A stretch of 46,077 nt of DNA. Origin: JBCBTD01 sp039818825. Its GTDB lineage: Bacteria > Pseudomonadota > Alphaproteobacteria > Geminicoccales > Geminicoccaceae. Every line of letters starts with the position of its first letter. The first letter of the stretch is position 1. The DNA lies in NCBI GenBank assembly GCA_039818825.1, contig JBCBTD010000033.1:1-46077 (forward strand), written 5' to 3'. Shown here one piece after another: positions 33,471 to 42,372 of this stretch. The position numbers and the translations under genes were made by a program. Below the pieces are notes generated by a model, which was not told the origin of the DNA, searched no databases, and was given only the letters and a program-made list of their open reading frames with translations.

Positions 33471-35182
33471 CGGACGGCCGCCAAGGCCGCGGGCCGGCTG
33501 GATGCCTCCAAGCGCACGCGGACGTCGCCACCGGGGCCCGCCAACACCATTCGGCCCTGGTCGAGGACCATGATGCTCGCCGCCCGCTCGAGGAACGCGG
33601 GCGCATGGGCGACCACCAGCACCGTCCGGCGCTCGGCGAGCGCTACCAGTTCGTCGAGCAGCCGTGCCTCGGCCTCGGCGTCGAGATGGGCCGAAGGCTC
33701 GTCGAGCAGGAGGATCGGCGGGTCGCGCAACAAGACCCGCGCGAGGGCCAGGCTCTGCCGGCGCCCCATGGACAGGCGGCGGCCGCCCTCGCCGATCGGC
33801 GTGGCGTAGCCGTCGGGCAGTTGGCGCGCCCAGGTGTCGACGCCGGCCCGCCGAGCGGCGACGAGGACGCGCACGTCGTCGGCGTCCGGGTCGGCGATCC
33901 GGATCGCTTCGGTGACGGTCGTGCCGAGCAGCTGCGGTTCCTGTGGCGCGTAGCCGAGCCAGCGGACCAGGGTATCGCGGCCGAGTTGGGCTAGATCGGT
34001 GTCGTCGACGAACACCCGGCCCGTCGTCGGCGCGTAGAGGCCCTGCAACAGCTTGAGCAGGGTCGTCTTGCCACTGCCGTTGGCGCCGGTCACGACGTGC
34101 AGACCCCCAGGCGCCAAGCTGAAGCCGACGTTCTCCAGGACCGGCGCCGATGCGCCGTGATAGGCGAAGCCGAGGGCCTCGGCACGCAGTCGTCCGACTG
34201 GCCGAGGCAACGCGAGCGGTGCAGGTGCTTGGTCCTCGTCGGCGGCGTCGAACGCGACGAGGCGCCGCCATGCGGCGACGGCCTGGGTCAAGGTCCGGCC
34301 CTGGAACACCAACTGCGCGAGCGGCTGGACCAGCCGGCCTGCCAACACGTTGGCCGCAACCAGTGCACCGATCGTCATCCGCTGGTCCAGGACGGCCAGG
34401 GCCCCGACCGCGACGATGCCCACCGTCGTCAACAGCGAAAGACCGTGCGTCAGGGTCGCAAGTTCGTCCTGTCGGCGGCCACGCACGAGCGACGCCCCGA
34501 CGACCGCGGCCTGTGCCTCCTCGAAGTGGGTGTGTCCGGCGGCATGAAGATCGAGCGCCTTGACGGTCGCCCTCGCCTCCAAGAATCCGAGGACAGCGCC
34601 GTCGCGGCCGTGAGCCGCGTCCCGCTCTCGGTCGGCGGCCGCACCGACGAGAAGGACACTGGCAAGCGCCAGCAGCACGTAGCCGCCGGCCGCGGCGAGC
34701 AGGACCGGTGCTACGGGCGCGGCGACGTAGGCGACACCCAGCAGGACCAGCAGGACGAACGGCAGGTCGACCAGGAGTGCTGCGGACTGAGCCGATGCCG
34801 CCGTGCGGACGACTTCGACGTCGCGGAACCGAGCTTGGAACGACGCCGTGGACGTCGCTTCCAGGCGTTCCAGGCCAAGCCGGCCAAGCTTGTCGAACAG
34901 CCGCCTGCCGAGGCCGACGTCGAGCCTGACGGCAGCGCCCTGCAGCAACCGTGCGCGGGCGAGGCGCAAGGCCAAGTCGGCGACGATCGCGATGACGACG
35001 CCGAGCAAGAGCGCCTGCAAGGTGGCGAAGCCCGCCTGAGCGATGACACGGTCGTAGACCTGGAGAACGAACAACGGCACGGCGAGCGCCAAGAGGTTGA
35101 TGCCCGCAGCGTGGACCAGGACGGCGGCATAGCGCCCGGACAGTGCGCGAAACGGCGCCGCCAGCCCGGCGTCATGCCTCAT
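33467..35182 (-). CDS. Type I secretion ABC exporter
   Basis: A 571-residue half transporter: about six helices (15-300) followed by one ATPase domain. Walker A GANGSGKT is at 366-373, Walker B ILLLDEP at 490-496 and the H-loop His in VVAHAP. The ABC signature reads LSMGR (470-474) instead of LSGGQ, a departure from nearly all relatives that keeps the central Gly. There is no N-terminal peptidase (C39) or C39-like domain, as in PrtD-type exporters. The ATG at 35182 overlaps the end of the upstream substrate gene by 11 bp, and its stop overlaps the adaptor start. It should export the 1032-residue protein encoded just upstream. Confidence 0.92.
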   Translation of the reverse strand: MRHDAGLAAPFRALSGRYAAVLVHAAGINLLALAVPLFVLQVYDRVIAQAGFATLQALLLGVVIAIVADLALRLARARLLQGAAVRLDVGLGRRLFDKLGRLGLERLEATSTASFQARFRDVEVVRTAASAQSAALLVDLPFVLLVLLGVAYVAAPVAPVLLAAAGGYVLLALASVLLVGAAADRERDAAHGRDGAVLGFLEARATVKALDLHAAGHTHFEEAQAAVVGASLVRGRRQDELATLTHGLSLLTTVGIVAVGALAVLDQRMTIGALVAANVLAGRLVQPLAQLVFQGRTLTQAVAAWRRLVAFDAADEDQAPAPLALPRPVGRLRAEALGFAYHGASAPVLENVGFSLAPGGLHVVTGANGSGKTTLLKLLQGLYAPTTGRVFVDDTDLAQLGRDTLVRWLGYAPQEPQLLGTTVTEAIRIADPDADDVRVLVAARRAGVDTWARQLPDGYATPIGEGGRRLSMGRRQSLALARVLLRDPPILLLDEPSAHLDAEAEARLLDELVALAERRTVLVVAHAPAFLERAASIMVLDQGRMVLAGPGGDVRVRLEASSRPAALAAVR

Positions 35183-38100
35183 GCGTGGCGGCCCCGAGGG
35201 CGGCTGCCGTATCGTCGACCGCGGCGACGAGACTGTAGCCCGACGGATCGAACGCGCCGGCAGGGTCTGCATCGGCCATTGCTGCCAGCGGCTCGGTCGT
35301 GGTGCCGGTCGCGTCGGCGATCACCACCACGCCGGGCCCAGCGCCGAAGTCGAAGGGAGGCGTCGCTACGACGCCGACGTCCGGCAGCGCACCCAAGGTC
35401 AAGTCATGGCCGTCGCTCATCAGCGCGAACCGCTGCGGCAGATCCAGCCCGTCGACGGTGACGGTCACGGCGGCGAGGTCGATGCTCAACCCGCCGGACG
35501 CCTCCAGAAACGTGACGCGTTCGCCCGCCGCCAGGCGGTAGCCATCGGCGAAAGTGAAGTCGAGCGTGCCACCGGCGATGTCGGCGGAACCACCGATCGA
35601 CAAGCGGTCGATCTGGTGGTCCTGGGAGCCCGCCAACTCGATCCGCCAGGTGCCGTCAGCCATGGCGAAGTCGGCGACCCCAGCGGCGCCGGGCGAGTTG
35701 CCGATCTCCAGCCGACCACCTGCGAGGAACAGGCTGGCACCGTTGACCATGCCGAACGCCGGCGGACCGTCGATGTGCAGCACGCCGCCGCGGAGCAGGA
35801 CGATCAAGCTGCCAGAGAGGTCGACGTCGCTGCCCCGCTCGAACGAGACGTTGGCCGTCACCGTCGCGGCATCCGCGGGGCGGCCGTGACCGACGAAGAA
35901 CACGCTGTCGGTCGCCGTGAACGCTCCGTCGGCGCCGACGCTCAGCCGGTCGACGTTACCGTCCACGATCGAGCCGAGCCGCACCTCGGCATCTGCCAAG
36001 GAGAGCGCACCGTCGACGACGTCCACCACGGCTTCGCCCTCGGTGCCGAGGATGATGCTGGTCGGCGACGCGGCGAATGCGAACCGGCCGCCGTCCTCGA
36101 TGGAGATCGTGCCGCGGCTGCCGGCATCGATGCCGACCTCCAGGCCGACGACGTCGCTGCCAGGCGGGAACGCCACCGGGTCGACGATCAACTCCCCCGA
36201 CAGCGACAGCCGCCCGTCCCCGGTAGCGCCGTCACCGACCGCGACGGCACCCCAGACCGAGCGGGGTGCGGTGGCCGTGAAATCCAAACTCTCCGCGATC
36301 TCTCGGCCGACCCACAGGGTGTTGTCCGGTCCGGCCGGCCCAACGGCGAGGAGCGTGCTCGTCGTGCCGGTCCGGGCATCGCCACCGCCGCCGCCCGAGT
36401 CGGTGACGGTGACGTCCAACGGCACGGTGACCGCGGCGTCCGGAGCCTCGTACACGACCTCGTCGAGCGCGGTCAGCAGTGCGGTCGCCGGCGCCGTCAG
36501 CACCAACCTGTCCCCCGTCGAAACCTCGACCACGACATCGCCGGGCACGGCGCCGGCAACGGTCAACACGCCGGTAGTCACCTGGAGGTCGACGGTGAAG
36601 ACCTCGCCGGGCGCACCATCGGGATCGGCGAACACGATGTTGGCGAGCGACCAGAGGTCACCCGGCAGCAGGCTGGCAGCGGCCGGCGCGCCGACGACCG
36701 GTGGGTCGTTCACGGGCGTCACGTCGATCGAACGGGCAGCCTCGGTCACCGCGCGCCCGTCGTCGACGGCCACCACCACTCGCCGCGGGGCTGGCGTGGG
36801 ATCGAGGCCCTGATGGTCGAAGGTCAGCGTTGCGAGCACTGCGCCATAATCGGCCGCCGGCGCCGTACCGGTCAGGGCCACGGTGCCGTCGTCGCTCGCG
36901 GCGTCAAGCACGAGACCGGCTGCGGCGACCGCCGCCGGGTCGACCCGCAGCCGGTCACCGGCGACGATTCCGTCCAACACGACGGTGACGCCGACGAACC
37001 CGTCACCGACCGGATCCTGTACTTCGATCGTCGGCGAAAGCAGCACCGGCGGATCACCCTCGACATAGTCGACACCAGCCTCGTCGCTTGGTCCCAACGA
37101 CAGGCTCGACGCAGGCGTCGGTTCGAGCGGCTCAGGGGTCGGCGGTGGCTCCGGGATCGGTGTGTTCACCGGCGTGTTGGTGGGTTCGTCAGGCGTCACG
37201 ACCGGATCGCCACCGTCGACTGGTCCGTCAGCAGCTTCGAAAACCGAGCCGTCACCAGAATCGGCATCGAGCACTTCCGCCGCCTCTGGCACGGCGACGC
37301 CTGCCGCGGTGGCCGGCGCGGCGAGACTGGCCGCAGCGGCCGCCGCTTGGCTCGCGAGAACGGAAGCGTCTGGCCGGAGGATCGCCTCGTGGGTGCCGAG
37401 ATCGGCGATGCTGAACGGCAACGGATCGAGATCGGTCGACGCCGGCCGGTTGTCCAGCGCCAGCGGGAACGCGTCGAGGAACAAGGGCGGGAGTCCACCG
37501 AGTGCGGCAGCCGCGGCACCGACCTCGCCCGCCGCACCATCGACGCCGCCGGCGCCAGGCTCGATCGCCTGCAACGTTTCGCCGACGTCGGTCGCATCGG
37601 CGTCGTCCGCCGGGCCGGAGGCAGGCGCCAGGGCTTCGAGCGCGCCCGCCGCGACACCGCCCATCGCCAAGAGCTCGACGTCCTCGAACGCCTGCCGGAG
37701 AGCAACCAGCAGTTGGCCGAACGGGCCGACCGCATCGGCATCCACGGTCGGCCAGAGGCGGCCCGCATCGACGACGAACCCGGTTCCCGGTTCGACGACG
37801 GCTTCGCGTAGACCGGCCACGTCGAGGTGCAGGACACCGCCGTCCTCGTCGAGTGGCGCCGTCAACAACCAGAGCCCACCGTCGCCGGCGACCGGACCAC
37901 CCACGACCTCGGCTTTGGCGCCGGCCGCGTCGACACGCAACAACGCACCACCCAGGCTCAGATCCGGCGCACCTGCTGCGACGAACGCGCCGTCGACGAT
38001 CGTCACGGTCGGCCAGTCGGCGCCGGAGGCCAAGGCGATCGGACCTTCGAGGCGGGCGACGGAACCTGGACCGAGCACGACGACCGGCCCCTCGGCCAGC

Positions 38101-38270
38101 CGCAACGTCAACGGACCAGCGGTTCCTGCGCGGACCAACGTGCCGGCCTCGAGCCGATCGCCGGCGGTCGCCGGTTCCCAACCGTCTCCGTCGGACGCAC
38201 TGCTATCGGGCGACGCCACGACGATCCAAGCCGCCACGCCGTACTCTGAGGCGGCACCTGCCGCATCCAT
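35172..38270 (-). CDS. Large extracellular protein, probable type I secretion substrate (FecR/LapA-like N-terminus, beta-helical C-terminus)
   Basis: A 1032-residue acidic, Ala/Gly/Val/Asp-rich protein. Residues about 10-75 resemble FecR or a LapA retention module (AGDRLEAGTLVRAGTAG, then LRLAEGPVVVLGPGSVARLE). An Ala-rich linker contains TAAG at 321-324, followed by a Pro-rich hinge (about 365-400). Next are one or two cadherin/VCBS-like beta domains (420-640, ending each with a VNDPP-type motif). A beta-helix follows, with an autotransporter-like end: GNSPGAAG, then DRLSIGGSADIAGGTLDF and AGERVTFLEA. There is no N-terminal signal peptide and no GGxGxD RTX repeat. The ATG at 38270 follows GGAGG with 7-nt spacing. 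Exporter and adaptor genes follow immediately, so export by them is likely. Confidence 0.75.
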   Translation of the reverse strand: MDAAGAASEYGVAAWIVVASPDSSASDGDGWEPATAGDRLEAGTLVRAGTAGPLTLRLAEGPVVVLGPGSVARLEGPIALASGADWPTVTIVDGAFVAAGAPDLSLGGALLRVDAAGAKAEVVGGPVAGDGGLWLLTAPLDEDGGVLHLDVAGLREAVVEPGTGFVVDAGRLWPTVDADAVGPFGQLLVALRQAFEDVELLAMGGVAAGALEALAPASGPADDADATDVGETLQAIEPGAGGVDGAAGEVGAAAAALGGLPPLFLDAFPLALDNRPASTDLDPLPFSIADLGTHEAILRPDASVLASQAAAAAASLAAPATAAGVAVPEAAEVLDADSGDGSVFEAADGPVDGGDPVVTPDEPTNTPVNTPIPEPPPTPEPLEPTPASSLSLGPSDEAGVDYVEGDPPVLLSPTIEVQDPVGDGFVGVTVVLDGIVAGDRLRVDPAAVAAAGLVLDAASDDGTVALTGTAPAADYGAVLATLTFDHQGLDPTPAPRRVVVAVDDGRAVTEAARSIDVTPVNDPPVVGAPAAASLLPGDLWSLANIVFADPDGAPGEVFTVDLQVTTGVLTVAGAVPGDVVVEVSTGDRLVLTAPATALLTALDEVVYEAPDAAVTVPLDVTVTDSGGGGGDARTGTTSTLLAVGPAGPDNTLWVGREIAESLDFTATAPRSVWGAVAVGDGATGDGRLSLSGELIVDPVAFPPGSDVVGLEVGIDAGSRGTISIEDGGRFAFAASPTSIILGTEGEAVVDVVDGALSLADAEVRLGSIVDGNVDRLSVGADGAFTATDSVFFVGHGRPADAATVTANVSFERGSDVDLSGSLIVLLRGGVLHIDGPPAFGMVNGASLFLAGGRLEIGNSPGAAGVADFAMADGTWRIELAGSQDHQIDRLSIGGSADIAGGTLDFTFADGYRLAAGERVTFLEASGGLSIDLAAVTVTVDGLDLPQRFALMSDGHDLTLGALPDVGVVATPPFDFGAGPGVVVIADATGTTTEPLAAMADADPAGAFDPSGYSLVAAVDDTAAALGAATHEA

Positions 38271-38335
38271 CGATCGACCTCCAACACCACGTTGCCGACG
38301 CGCCAACGGGGACGCGAAGTTGGAACTCGATCATA

Positions 38336-38346
38336 AACCTCAGGTT
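38336..38346. promoter_or_regulatory. AT-rich promoter region with small palindrome upstream of the secreted-protein gene
   Basis: AACCT-C-AGGTT is a perfect 5-bp inverted repeat with a central base, lying in an AT-rich patch (about 38325-38375) 65 bp upstream of the large gene's start. The surrounding 128-bp gap follows the acyl-CoA dehydrogenase gene. Promoter hexamers could not be fixed. Confidence 0.3.
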
Positions 38347-38398
38347 GATTTTGTCGTCACTTCTTTCGACCGACGTCGGCGTCGCCGGAGGGCGGACG

Positions 38399-39544
38399 TC
38401 AGATGATCCGGGTGGCGATCAGATTGCGGAGAATCTGGGTGGTGCCGCCCGCAATCGCGAACATCCGCGCGTCGCGCAGACGCCGCTCCGGCGCGCGCAA
38501 ACGGGAGTAGCCCGCGGCGCCGTGGATCTGCAGCGCGTCGTTGGTCACCTTGATCGCCTGCTCGCTGGCGAACAGCTTGGCCTGGGCAGCCAACAGCGGG
38601 TCCGGGAAGCCATTGCCGCCGGCACTGCGGGCAGCGCGGTGGATCAACAGCCGCGCCGCGTCGACCGCGGTCGCCATGTCGGCGAGCATCCAGCGGAGGC
38701 CCTGGAACTCGGCGATCGGTCGGTCGAACTGCCGGCGCTCTCGGGCAAAGGCCAGCGCCTCGTCCAGAGCGCCGGCGGCGACGCCGAGCGCCACCGTCGC
38801 GGCACCGACACGTTGCGCATTGTAGGCATCCATGAGCCGGGAAAAGCCTCGCCCCGTCCCGTCTGGCGGGGCCACCAGGCGGTCGAGCGGCAAGGTCAGA
38901 TCGCGGCAGTGGAGCTCGGTCTCCGGCATGCCTCGCGCACCCATCGCCGGTTCTCGACGGCCGATCTCCAAGCCGTCGTCTTCACCACGGATGGCACTGA
39001 ATGCGGCGATGCCCCGGTCCTCGCCGCCGTCGACGACGCGGGCGAGAATCAGGTGCAACTGGGAAACGCCGCCGCCGGTGATCCAGTGTTTGGTGCCATT
39101 CAGCACCCAGCGGTCGGCGTGCCGCACGGCGGTCGTGGTCATCGCACCGGCATCGCTGCCGGCATCGGGCTCGGTGATGCAGATGGCCGGCTTGTCGCCG
39201 GCGAGGATGCGCTCGGCCCACACTCGGCGCTGCGCCTCGCCGCCGTAGCGGAGCACGGCGCCGAGGGCACCGAGGCTGCTGTCGACGATGATCCGGCCCG
39301 ACGTGCAACAGGCGGCAGCGATCGGCTCGATCGCCAGGACGACGTCGAGGGTGCCGAAGCCGGGTCCGCCCAGCGCCTTCGGCACCGTCATGCCCATGAA
39401 ACCGGCTTCGGTGAGCGCACGAACCACCGGCCAAGGGTAGGCCTCGGTCCGATCGGTCTCGGCGGCTTGCGGTGCGACGACCGCGGTGGCGAGCGCGCGA
39501 GCGCGGGCGACCAGCTCGCGCTGTGCCGCGGTCAGTTCGTCCAA
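38399..39544 (-). CDS. Acyl-CoA dehydrogenase family protein
   Basis: A flavoprotein of 381 residues with the ACAD fold: N-terminal helices, the FAD/substrate strand region CITEPDAGSDAGAMTTTA with WVLNGTKHWITGGG, and the C-terminal bundle with RRQFDRPIAEFQGLRWMLADM. The end reads APERRLRDARMFAIAGGTTQILRN, so the usual catalytic Glu of IYEGTSE is Gly366, as in several ACAD subgroups that place the base elsewhere or do other chemistry. The start is TTG, backed by GGGGAGGA 7 nt upstream. No partner electron-transfer or CoA-ligase gene lies nearby, so the substrate is unknown. Confidence 0.9.
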   Translation of the reverse strand: MDELTAAQRELVARARALATAVVAPQAAETDRTEAYPWPVVRALTEAGFMGMTVPKALGGPGFGTLDVVLAIEPIAAACCTSGRIIVDSSLGALGAVLRYGGEAQRRVWAERILAGDKPAICITEPDAGSDAGAMTTTAVRHADRWVLNGTKHWITGGGVSQLHLILARVVDGGEDRGIAAFSAIRGEDDGLEIGRREPAMGARGMPETELHCRDLTLPLDRLVAPPDGTGRGFSRLMDAYNAQRVGAATVALGVAAGALDEALAFARERRQFDRPIAEFQGLRWMLADMATAVDAARLLIHRAARSAGGNGFPDPLLAAQAKLFASEQAIKVTNDALQIHGAAGYSRLRAPERRLRDARMFAIAGGTTQILRNLIATRII

Positions 39545-39611
39545 AGCGGCGTCCTCCCCGGGTTCTTCGCGCCATGGTTCGGCACCGGAGCATGGCCGTC
39601 AAGACACCACA

Positions 39612-40766
39612 TCACCGGTCCGTGAAGACGAAGTCCACGGTGGCGTCGGCCAGCGCATCGAACAGCGGATCAGCGACCTCGCAAACGGCGCCGCTGTCGG
39701 GGGCGAGGATCGGCTCCTCCACCACCACGCTCGCATGCGGCACCCCACAAGCCGTCCTCTGCGGCGCCGGGTCGATGCAGTTGCTTTCCAACTGCCGGCA
39801 GTTGGCGCGTCGCACGTCGTCGATCAGCATCCAGGTCACCGAGCCCGGCGCGACGTGACGCTCGGCCAGCGCCTCGACGCCTTCGATCGGCGCCGTCGTG
39901 TCGGCCAGCGAGTGAGCAATGAACAACGGGACGTCGAACGGGCGCGTCTCCAGCGCTTGCAGGGTTTCGCGGCGCATGAGCCCGAGGATCAGTGCGCCGT
40001 AATTCGAGAAGTGGTTGCGGTACGGGTTCTTGCCGACCCACTCGGCGTTTCGCTCGAGCCGACGAGAGCCATCCGCGAGAACCTCGAAGCACCACCGGTG
40101 CCAGCCGGTCCAAGGCGCGCTGCGCTCGGCGGCGGTGCCGCTGCATGCCGCCGCGACCTTCAGCATCGGACTGAAATCGAACGCCGCCGAAAACAGCATC
40201 AGCCCGCCCTCGATCGCCTCCGGCTGCAGCGTCCACAACCGGACCGCCAACACGCCGCCCATCGACATGCCGCCGACGGTCGCCACCTCGCCGCGCGCTC
40301 GGGCGAACGCGAGCCCGGCGAGCCCGTCTTCCTGCCATGCCGCCAACAGGTCATCGCGGTGTGCCTCCGGCAGGGGCTCTTTGCGCCCGTGGCCGGTCTG
40401 CAAGGTGAGCACGACGTTGGCACCGGCAGCGAAGAGGCGCTTGGCGAGACCGCACATGAACCAAGCGCTGTCGCTCAGCCCGTGGAGCAACAGGACACTG
40501 TGGCGGCGGCGCTCTCCATGGTCGAAGACCAGTGGCCCGACGCCCGGCGTGCGCAGCGCGTCGGTCTCCAGGTAGCGGGCGTCGCCGCAGCCGGCGACGG
40601 CACGCGGCTCGGACGTGAACGAGGCGCCCGGAAACCGCTCGTCGTAGTGCGTCTGAAGATGGCCTAGCGCCGGGTAGAACGTCTCGTCCGCCGACGCCGG
40701 CACCGGCCAGCCGGCCAACGTCCCCACCAGCAGAATGGCAGCGGTGAGGCGGTCACGTCGAAGCAT
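39612..40766 (-). CDS. Secreted alpha/beta hydrolase
   Basis: A 384-residue exported hydrolase. The signal peptide is about 1-26 (LTAAILLVGTLAGWPVPASA, cut before DE). It has an oxyanion-loop LLLHGLSDSAW at 92, nucleophile S168 in GGMSMGGVLAV, and HSLADTTAP as the likely acid loop. Several cysteines in the mature part may form disulfides. The substrate could be an ester, lipid or peptide derivative. ATG 40766 follows GGAGATTCGAGG and overlaps the end of the ABC-importer ATPase gene by 14 bp, so it is the last gene of the importer operon and may process imported or periplasmic compounds. Confidence 0.82.
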   Translation of the reverse strand: MLRRDRLTAAILLVGTLAGWPVPASADETFYPALGHLQTHYDERFPGASFTSEPRAVAGCGDARYLETDALRTPGVGPLVFDHGERRRHSVLLLHGLSDSAWFMCGLAKRLFAAGANVVLTLQTGHGRKEPLPEAHRDDLLAAWQEDGLAGLAFARARGEVATVGGMSMGGVLAVRLWTLQPEAIEGGLMLFSAAFDFSPMLKVAAACSGTAAERSAPWTGWHRWCFEVLADGSRRLERNAEWVGKNPYRNHFSNYGALILGLMRRETLQALETRPFDVPLFIAHSLADTTAPIEGVEALAERHVAPGSVTWMLIDDVRRANCRQLESNCIDPAPQRTACGVPHASVVVEEPILAPDSGAVCEVADPLFDALADATVDFVFTDR

Positions 40767-42372
40767 CCTCGAATCTCCAATCACGTCCGGGCGCGGCGTC
40801 GAGCAGTTCACGTGTGTAGGGGTGTCCAGGTGCTGCGAAAACCGTCGCCGTCCGACCGGTCTCGACGATCCGGCCTTGACGCATGACCGCCACGCGGTCG
40901 CACAGCCGGGCGGCGACACGCAGGTCGTGGGTAATGAACAAAATCGCCAAGCCGAAGCGTCGACGAATCGAATCCAATAGGTCGAGAACGCTTGCCTGCA
41001 CCGAGACGTCCAGCGCGGACACCGCCTCGTCGGCGATCAAGAGTTCGGGCTCCAGCATCAGCGCCCGAGCGATACAGAGGCGCTGCCGCTGGCCACCCGA
41101 GAACTGGTGCGGATAGCGGTCGACGACCTTTGGATCCAGGCCGACGAGCCCTAGGAGCTCGCCCGCTCGCCGCAGCGCGCGCTCATAGGGCTCGCCGAAG
41201 TTGACCGGCCCCTCCACCAGCGCCTGAGCGACCGTCCGGCGCGGATTGAGCGACCGATACGGGTCCTGGAACACGATCTGCACCCGACGCCGCTGCCGAC
41301 GAAGCGCACGTCCACGAAGGCCTGCGAGATCGACCTCGCCCATGCGGATTTCGCCCGCGTCAGGGTCGACCAAGCGGGCGATGCAGCGCGCGGCGGTAGA
41401 CTTGCCGGACCCGCTCTCGCCGACGACACCGACGATCTCGCCCCGATCGACGTGCAGGTCGACGTCCTGGAGCGCCCTCACCGCGCGCCGCGGCGCGAAC
41501 GGCTCGCGGGTCCGGTAGGTCTTCGCCAAGCCACGGACCGAAACGACGGGGTTCACCTCCGTTCGTGCGGCCGAAGGCGCCGGAACCAAGCTGGGAACGG
41601 CGGCGATCAGCCGCTTCGTATAGTCGTCTCGGGGAACGGTCAGGACCGTCGCTGTGGCGCCGCGCTCGACGATCCGCCCTTCACGCATCACTGCGACCCG
41701 ATCGGCGATCTCGGCGACGACGCCGAAATCGTGGGTGATGAACAGGACGGCGGTACCCTGCTGGCGTTGCAGGTCACGGACGAGTTGGAGCACCTGAGCC
41801 TGCGTCGTGACGTCCAGCGCCGTCGTCGGCTCGTCGGCAATCAACAGCGCCGGCTCCAGGATCAGCGCCATGGCGATCATGATCCGCTGCCGCTGGCCGC
41901 CCGAAAGCTGGTGCGGGAACGATGCCGCCATCCGCTCCGGCTCACTCAGCCGTACCTGGTCGAGCATCTCCAACGTCCGACGCCGGCGCTTCGGGGCCTC
42001 GAGGCTGGTGTGCAGCCGCAACACCTCGTCGATCTGCGCACCGCAGCGCATGACTGGGTTCAAGGCCGTCATCGGCTCCTGAAAGATCATCGCCATCCGG
42101 GCGCCGCGGAGCTGGCGGCGACGTTTCACCGACGCGCCGAGCAGCTCCTCGTCTTCCAAGCGTACGGTTCCGGCGACCGGCCGCACTTCGTGCCCTGGCA
42201 GCAGGCCCATGATGGCGTAGGCCATCACCGACTTGCCCGACCCGCTCTCGCCGACGACGCAAAGAATCTCGCCGGCCGCAACGTCAAGACTGACGTCGGC
42301 CAGCGCGTGGGCGCGATCGGCCCCGGTCGGCAGCGCGATCGTCAGCCCGTCGACGCGCAAGACCGGCGGCAT
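40753..42372 (-). CDS. Peptide/nickel-type ABC importer, fused double ATPase (DppD-DppF type)
   Basis: A 539-residue protein with two complete ATPase domains, as in YejF/GsiA. The first has Walker A GESGSGKS at 41-48, LSGGQRQ at 156-162 and Walker B LLIADEP; the second has Walker A GESGSGKS at 318-325 and FSGGQRQ later, with LLIADEA for Walker B. Each ends in the oligopeptide-family C-terminal extension (Y[TI]xxL region). It powers uptake through the two permeases encoded just upstream. The ATG shares one base with the DppC-like stop (TGATG). A longer open frame to 42897 is a shadow. Confidence 0.95.
   Translation of the reverse strand: MPPVLRVDGLTIALPTGADRAHALADVSLDVAAGEILCVVGESGSGKSVMAYAIMGLLPGHEVRPVAGTVRLEDEELLGASVKRRRQLRGARMAMIFQEPMTALNPVMRCGAQIDEVLRLHTSLEAPKRRRRTLEMLDQVRLSEPERMAASFPHQLSGGQRQRIMIAMALILEPALLIADEPTTALDVTTQAQVLQLVRDLQRQQGTAVLFITHDFGVVAEIADRVAVMREGRIVERGATATVLTVPRDDYTKRLIAAVPSLVPAPSAARTEVNPVVSVRGLAKTYRTREPFAPRRAVRALQDVDLHVDRGEIVGVVGESGSGKSTAARCIARLVDPDAGEIRMGEVDLAGLRGRALRRQRRRVQIVFQDPYRSLNPRRTVAQALVEGPVNFGEPYERALRRAGELLGLVGLDPKVVDRYPHQFSGGQRQRLCIARALMLEPELLIADEAVSALDVSVQASVLDLLDSIRRRFGLAILFITHDLRVAARLCDRVAVMRQGRIVETGRTATVFAAPGHPYTRELLDAAPGRDWRFEDAST

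Noticed and set aside
35181..37811. 876-codon plus-strand frame
   Set aside because: Antisense to the large secreted protein; composition (Arg/Gly/Asp-rich, no domains) and lack of a ribosome-binding site argue against coding.
35172..38270. RTX toxin/adhesin assignment
   Set aside because: No GGxGxD nonapeptide repeats are present anywhere in the protein.
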